42,767 bases of DNA, from positions 1-42,767 of the forward strand of contig SBGD01000070.1 in NCBI GenBank assembly GCA_006226775.1. Direction: 5' to 3'. Of this stretch, positions 40,317 to 42,767 are shown piece after piece. This DNA is from Paracoccaceae bacterium (GTDB lineage Bacteria; Pseudomonadota; Alphaproteobacteria; Rhodobacterales; Rhodobacteraceae). A program made the translations under genes and the position numbers. Every line of letters begins with the position of its first letter. Within the stretch, counting starts at the first letter, position 1. The notes under the pieces were generated by a model. The model searched no databases. It was given only the letters and a program-made list of their open reading frames with translations, and was not told the DNA's origin.

Positions 40317-41567
40317 TCACTCCACGATCCCCGCCGTCTCGACCACCGCGTGCATCAGCACATCCGCCCCCGCCTTGGCCCAGTCCCTGGAAATCTCCTC
40401 CGCCTCGTTGTGGCTCAGCCCGTCCACGCAGGGACACATCACCATCGCCGTCGGCGCCACCCGGTTGATCCAGCAGGCATCATGCCCGGCGCCCGAGATG
40501 ATGTCGCGGTGCGAATAGCCCAGACGTTCCGCCGCGGAACGCACCGCCGTCACGCAGCCTTCGTCGAAGGTCACCGGATCGAAGCCGCCGACCTTCTCGA
40601 ATTCGACCGAGAGCCCCATCTCGTCGCAGATCGCCTGCGCCTCGACCTTCAGCCGCGCCTCCATGTCCTCGATCACCGCCAGTTGCGGCGAGCGGAAGTC
40701 GACGGTGAAGATCGCCGTGCCGGGGATCACGTTGCGGGAGTTGGGGAAGACCTCGATGTGGCCTGCGGCACCCACTGCGTCGGGCTTGTGCGACCAGGCG
40801 ATCTCGTCGACCTTTTCGAGGATGCGCGCCATGCCGAGGCCGGCGTTCTTGCGCATCGGCATCGGGGTGGAGCCGGTGTGGCTTTCCTTGCCGGTCACGG
40901 TGACCTGCGTCCAGCTGAGGCCCTGGCCATGCGTCACCACGCCGATGTCCTTGCCTTCGGCTTCCAGAATGGGGCCCTGCTCGATGTGCAACTCGAAGAA
41001 GGCGTGCATCTTGCGCGCGCCCACCTCTTCGTCGCCTTTCCAGCCGATGCGCGCCAGCTCGTCGCCGAAGCGCTTGCCGTCATGATCCTCGCGCGCATAG
41101 GCCCAGTCCTGGTCATGCACCCCGGCAAAGACGCCGGAGGCCAGCATGGCGGGCGCGAACCGCGTGCCCTCCTCGTTGGTCCAATTGGTGACCACGATGG
41201 GATGGCGGGTCTTGATGTCGAGGTCGTTGAGCGTGCGGATGATCTCCAGCCCGCCGAGCACCCCCAGCACGCCGTCATACTTGCCGCCGGTGGGTTGCGT
41301 GTCGAGGTGCGAGCCCACGTAGACCGGCAGCGCCTCGGGGTCCGTCCCCTCGCGCCGCGCGAACATGTTGCCCATCTGGTCGAGGCCCATGGAACAGCCC
41401 GCGTCCTCGCACCACTTTTGAAAAAGCGCGCGGCCCTCGCCGTCCTCGTCGGTCACGGTCTGGCGGTTGTTGCCGCCCGCGACGCCGGGGCCGATCCTGG
41501 CCATCTCCATGATGCTGTCCCACAGACGGTCGGCATTGATGGTCAGGTTGGCTGTCGGTTCGGTCAT
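40317..41567 (-). CDS. hydC: Zn-dependent N-carbamoyl amidohydrolase (beta-ureidopropionase type)
   Basis: This 416-residue M20-family amidase removes the carbamoyl group from N-carbamoyl-beta-alanine or a similar ureido acid, following the dihydropyrimidinase. Metal ligands are visible: His87 and Asp98 (GSHLDTQPTGGKYDG), Glu132/133 (TNEEGTRF), His in ELHIEQGP and His in SGAGHDACW. GVAGGNNRQTVTDEDGEGR at the N-terminus and the SHTGSTPMPMRKNAG dimer-contact region are typical. The start is ATG 41567 with GGGGG upstream. Allantoate amidohydrolase is the main alternative, and the context favours ureidopropionase. It begins the operon under the RutR site. Confidence 0.92.
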   Translation of the reverse strand: MTEPTANLTINADRLWDSIMEMARIGPGVAGGNNRQTVTDEDGEGRALFQKWCEDAGCSMGLDQMGNMFARREGTDPEALPVYVGSHLDTQPTGGKYDGVLGVLGGLEIIRTLNDLDIKTRHPIVVTNWTNEEGTRFAPAMLASGVFAGVHDQDWAYAREDHDGKRFGDELARIGWKGDEEVGARKMHAFFELHIEQGPILEAEGKDIGVVTHGQGLSWTQVTVTGKESHTGSTPMPMRKNAGLGMARILEKVDEIAWSHKPDAVGAAGHIEVFPNSRNVIPGTAIFTVDFRSPQLAVIEDMEARLKVEAQAICDEMGLSVEFEKVGGFDPVTFDEGCVTAVRSAAERLGYSHRDIISGAGHDACWINRVAPTAMVMCPCVDGLSHNEAEEISRDWAKAGADVLMHAVVETAGIVE

Positions 41568-41611
41568 GTCACCCCCTGTCGGTAGCAAGGCCCTTCGGGC
41601 TCTCATTGAAT

Positions 41612-41627
41612 TTGACCAATCGGTCAA
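41612..41627. promoter_or_regulatory. RutR operator
   Basis: TTGACCAATCGGTCAA is a near-perfect palindrome matching the E. coli RutR consensus TTGACCA-N2-TGGTCAA except one base. It lies 45 bases before hydC and 88 before rutR, so RutR probably controls both directions, with uracil/thymine releasing it. Confidence 0.85.
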
Positions 41628-41714
41628 AAGAACGCTACCACGGGTGAGAGGTCAGTCAAGGCACTCTGCGCCGTGGCGGGCAAATGGTGCAAATCAGGGC
41701 AGGATTCCGGCGGC

Positions 41715-42353
41715 ATGACAGAGACTTCGGCGACCGCGCAAGGGGCGACCGCGGGCAAGCCCCGCACGCGGATCCAGCGGCGCAATCGTGAGTTGATCCT
41801 CGAGGCCGCCTTGCAGGTCTTTTCGCAATATGGCTTTCGCGGCGCCACGCTCGACCAGATCGCGGCAGAGGCCGGGCTGTCCAAGCCGAACCTGCTTTAT
41901 TACTTCCCCTCGAAGGAGGCGATGCACGAGGCGCTGTTGCAGACCCTGCTGGAGACCTGGCTCGATCCGCTGCGCGCGCTGGATCCGCAGGGCGCGCCGC
42001 TGGAGGAAATCCTCGCCTATGTGCGCCGCAAGCTGGAACTGGCGCGGGATTATCCGCGCGAAAGCCGGCTCTTCGCCAACGAGATCCTGCAAGGCGCACC
42101 GCGCATCCTGCCCTACCTGGAGAGCGACCTGCGGGAGTTGGTGGCGCAGACCTGCGTCATCATTCGCGGCTGGACCGCCGAGGGGCGGTTGGCGCCGGTC
42201 GATCCGGTGCATCTGATCTTCTCGATCTGGGCGCTGACCCAACATTACGCCGATTTCGAGGTGCAGGTGACGGCTGTGCTGGGCGAGGGTGATCCTTTCG
42301 AGGCGGCGGGGGCGCATCTGGATGTCATGTTCCGGCGGATGTTGACGCCGTAG
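41715..42353 (+). CDS. rutR: RutR, TetR-family pyrimidine-responsive regulator
   Basis: The 212-residue protein starts at ATG 41715. The N-terminal HTH (ILEAALQVFSQYGFRGATLD, then QIAAEAGLSKPNLLYYFPSK) and the C-terminal ligand domain (KLELARDYPRESRLFANEIL, then RGWTAEGRLAPVDPVHLIFS and IWALTQHYADFEVQV) follow E. coli RutR closely, including the ILQGAP and AQTC segments. RutR binds uracil and then leaves its operator. Its classical target is the Rut pathway. Here it sits beside the reductive Pre/Hyd pathway. It diverges from hydC and converges with preA. Confidence 0.93.
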   Translation: MTETSATAQGATAGKPRTRIQRRNRELILEAALQVFSQYGFRGATLDQIAAEAGLSKPNLLYYFPSKEAMHEALLQTLLETWLDPLRALDPQGAPLEEILAYVRRKLELARDYPRESRLFANEILQGAPRILPYLESDLRELVAQTCVIIRGWTAEGRLAPVDPVHLIFSIWALTQHYADFEVQVTAVLGEGDPFEAAGAHLDVMFRRMLTP

Positions 42354-42404
42354 TCCCGTAGCCGGTCCTCGATTGACACCGGGTGCAAGCCGCGCATTGC
42401 CGAC

Positions 42405-42451
42405 GCGTGGGGGCGCGCCGGCGATGCGCGGCGGCTTCGCCTTGATTCCGC
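42405..42451. repeat. Dispersed GC-rich repeat, copy 2
   Basis: CCGGCGATG-CGCGGCGGCTTCGCCTTGATT-CCGC matches the copy at 38322-38384 with a single T/C change over the core. It lies in the gap between convergent rutR and preA. Confidence 0.7.
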
Positions 42452-42497
42452 GCCGGGTGCTCAGCGGCAAAGACCGCACAAGGGGCTCATCGCCGCC

Positions 42498-42767
42498 TCA
42501 CTCCGCCGCCTGTGCCATCGGGTTGTTCGGATGCGTCGTCCAGTCGGCATCCTCCGCCGGCACCTTGCGCCCCGTGCGCGGGTCCACCGTGCCCGGCGCA
42601 AGCCGCTCCATGGTGATGCAATCCTCCACCGGGCAGACCTCGACGCAGAGGTTGCAGGCCACGCATTCGGCATCGATCACCTCGAACCTGCGCTCGGGCG
42701 ACATGGAAATCGCCTGGTGCGAGGTATCCTCGCAAGCGGCATAGCAGCGGCCGCACTTGATGCAGGC
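42498..42767 (-). CDS. preA: NAD-dependent dihydropyrimidine dehydrogenase subunit PreA, C-terminal part
   Basis: The frame enters from the right edge and ends at TGA 42498, giving the last 89 residues. Two 4Fe-4S motifs are visible: CIKCGRCYAAC and CVACNLCVEVCP, with PVEDCITME after the second. This is the ferredoxin domain of PreA, which with PreT reduces uracil and thymine to the dihydro forms. The tail (VPAEDADWTTHPNNPMAQAAE) is typical. It converges with rutR and completes the pathway with hydA and hydC. Confidence 0.92.
   Translation of the reverse strand, partial: ACIKCGRCYAACEDTSHQAISMSPERRFEVIDAECVACNLCVEVCPVEDCITMERLAPGTVDPRTGRKVPAEDADWTTHPNNPMAQAAE

Noticed and set aside
1-42767. 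tRNA, rRNA, CRISPR array, riboswitch
   Set aside because: No cloverleaf-like sequence, ribosomal RNA stretch, regularly spaced direct repeats or recognisable riboswitch core was seen when reading both strands. Covariance-model searches could not be run.

Overview
The window looks like a chromosome segment of a marine-type alphaproteobacterium, most likely of the Roseobacter/Rhodobacter group. The base composition is GC-rich, most genes sit in tight operons with 1-8 base overlaps, and the gene families (Nqr, GntR/FCD-controlled sugar-acid genes, RutR with reductive pyrimidine catabolism, a Mu-type prophage) fit that group. No gene was searched against a database. All names come from motifs, length and context.

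Layout. (1) 1-4452: the left end of a Mu-like transposable prophage. A repressor on + faces a ner-like gene, MuA transposase, MuB ATPase and two small early genes on -. The phage end is probably near 4452. (2) 4558-12632: a complete Na+-translocating NADH:quinone reductase operon, nqrABCDEF (-). Divergent from it are the flavin transferase apbE and the iron-site maturation factor nqrM (+), then a CBS-domain protein. (3) 12662-12806: hairpins and a pair of palindromic repeats, then a tiny membrane protein. (4) 13230-26941: an alginate/uronate locus in two arms. The + arm has a Gfo/Idh oxidoreductase, a ManD-like dehydratase and a secreted PL7 alginate lyase. The - arm has an ABC ATPase, a truncated permease, a PL15 exo-oligoalginate lyase, KdgF, a DehR-like reductase, a 5'-truncated KDG kinase, an SMP-30 lactonase and an FMN alpha-hydroxyacid dehydrogenase. 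A GntR/FCD regulator adjoins the - arm. The same ACTAGT-centred operator lies in front of both arms. (5) 27049-34370: a MATE exporter, a CoA-transferase preceded by the in-frame remnant of a BKACE (DUF849) gene, a tandem universal stress protein and a CPA1 antiporter with a cyclic-nucleotide-binding-like tail. (6) 34413-42767: reductive pyrimidine/hydantoin catabolism. It contains an NMT1-type ABC importer, dihydropyrimidinase, a ureidopropionase-type amidohydrolase, RutR with its palindromic operator, and the C-terminus of preA.

How the genes work together. Secreted PL7 lyase would cut alginate and PL15 would take oligomers to unsaturated monouronate. KdgF would linearise the product to DEH and the DehR-like enzyme would reduce DEH to KDG. 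Two lesions break this path in the - arm. The permease stops inside its EAA loop with no second permease or binding protein after it, and the KDG kinase lacks about its first 75 residues. In the pyrimidine region, uracil would be reduced by PreA (with PreT outside the window), opened by the dihydropyrimidinase and decarbamoylated by the amidohydrolase, under RutR.

The most unusual structure is a repeat family with arms GTCCCGG/CCGGGAC and a CTCA tail. It occurs three times as tail-to-tail inverted pairs. One pair encloses a small GIY-YIG nuclease gene inserted between the two pyrimidine genes, and another pair forms the 5' end of a permease gene. This resembles a REPIN-like element with a nuclease-bearing version and gene-less versions.
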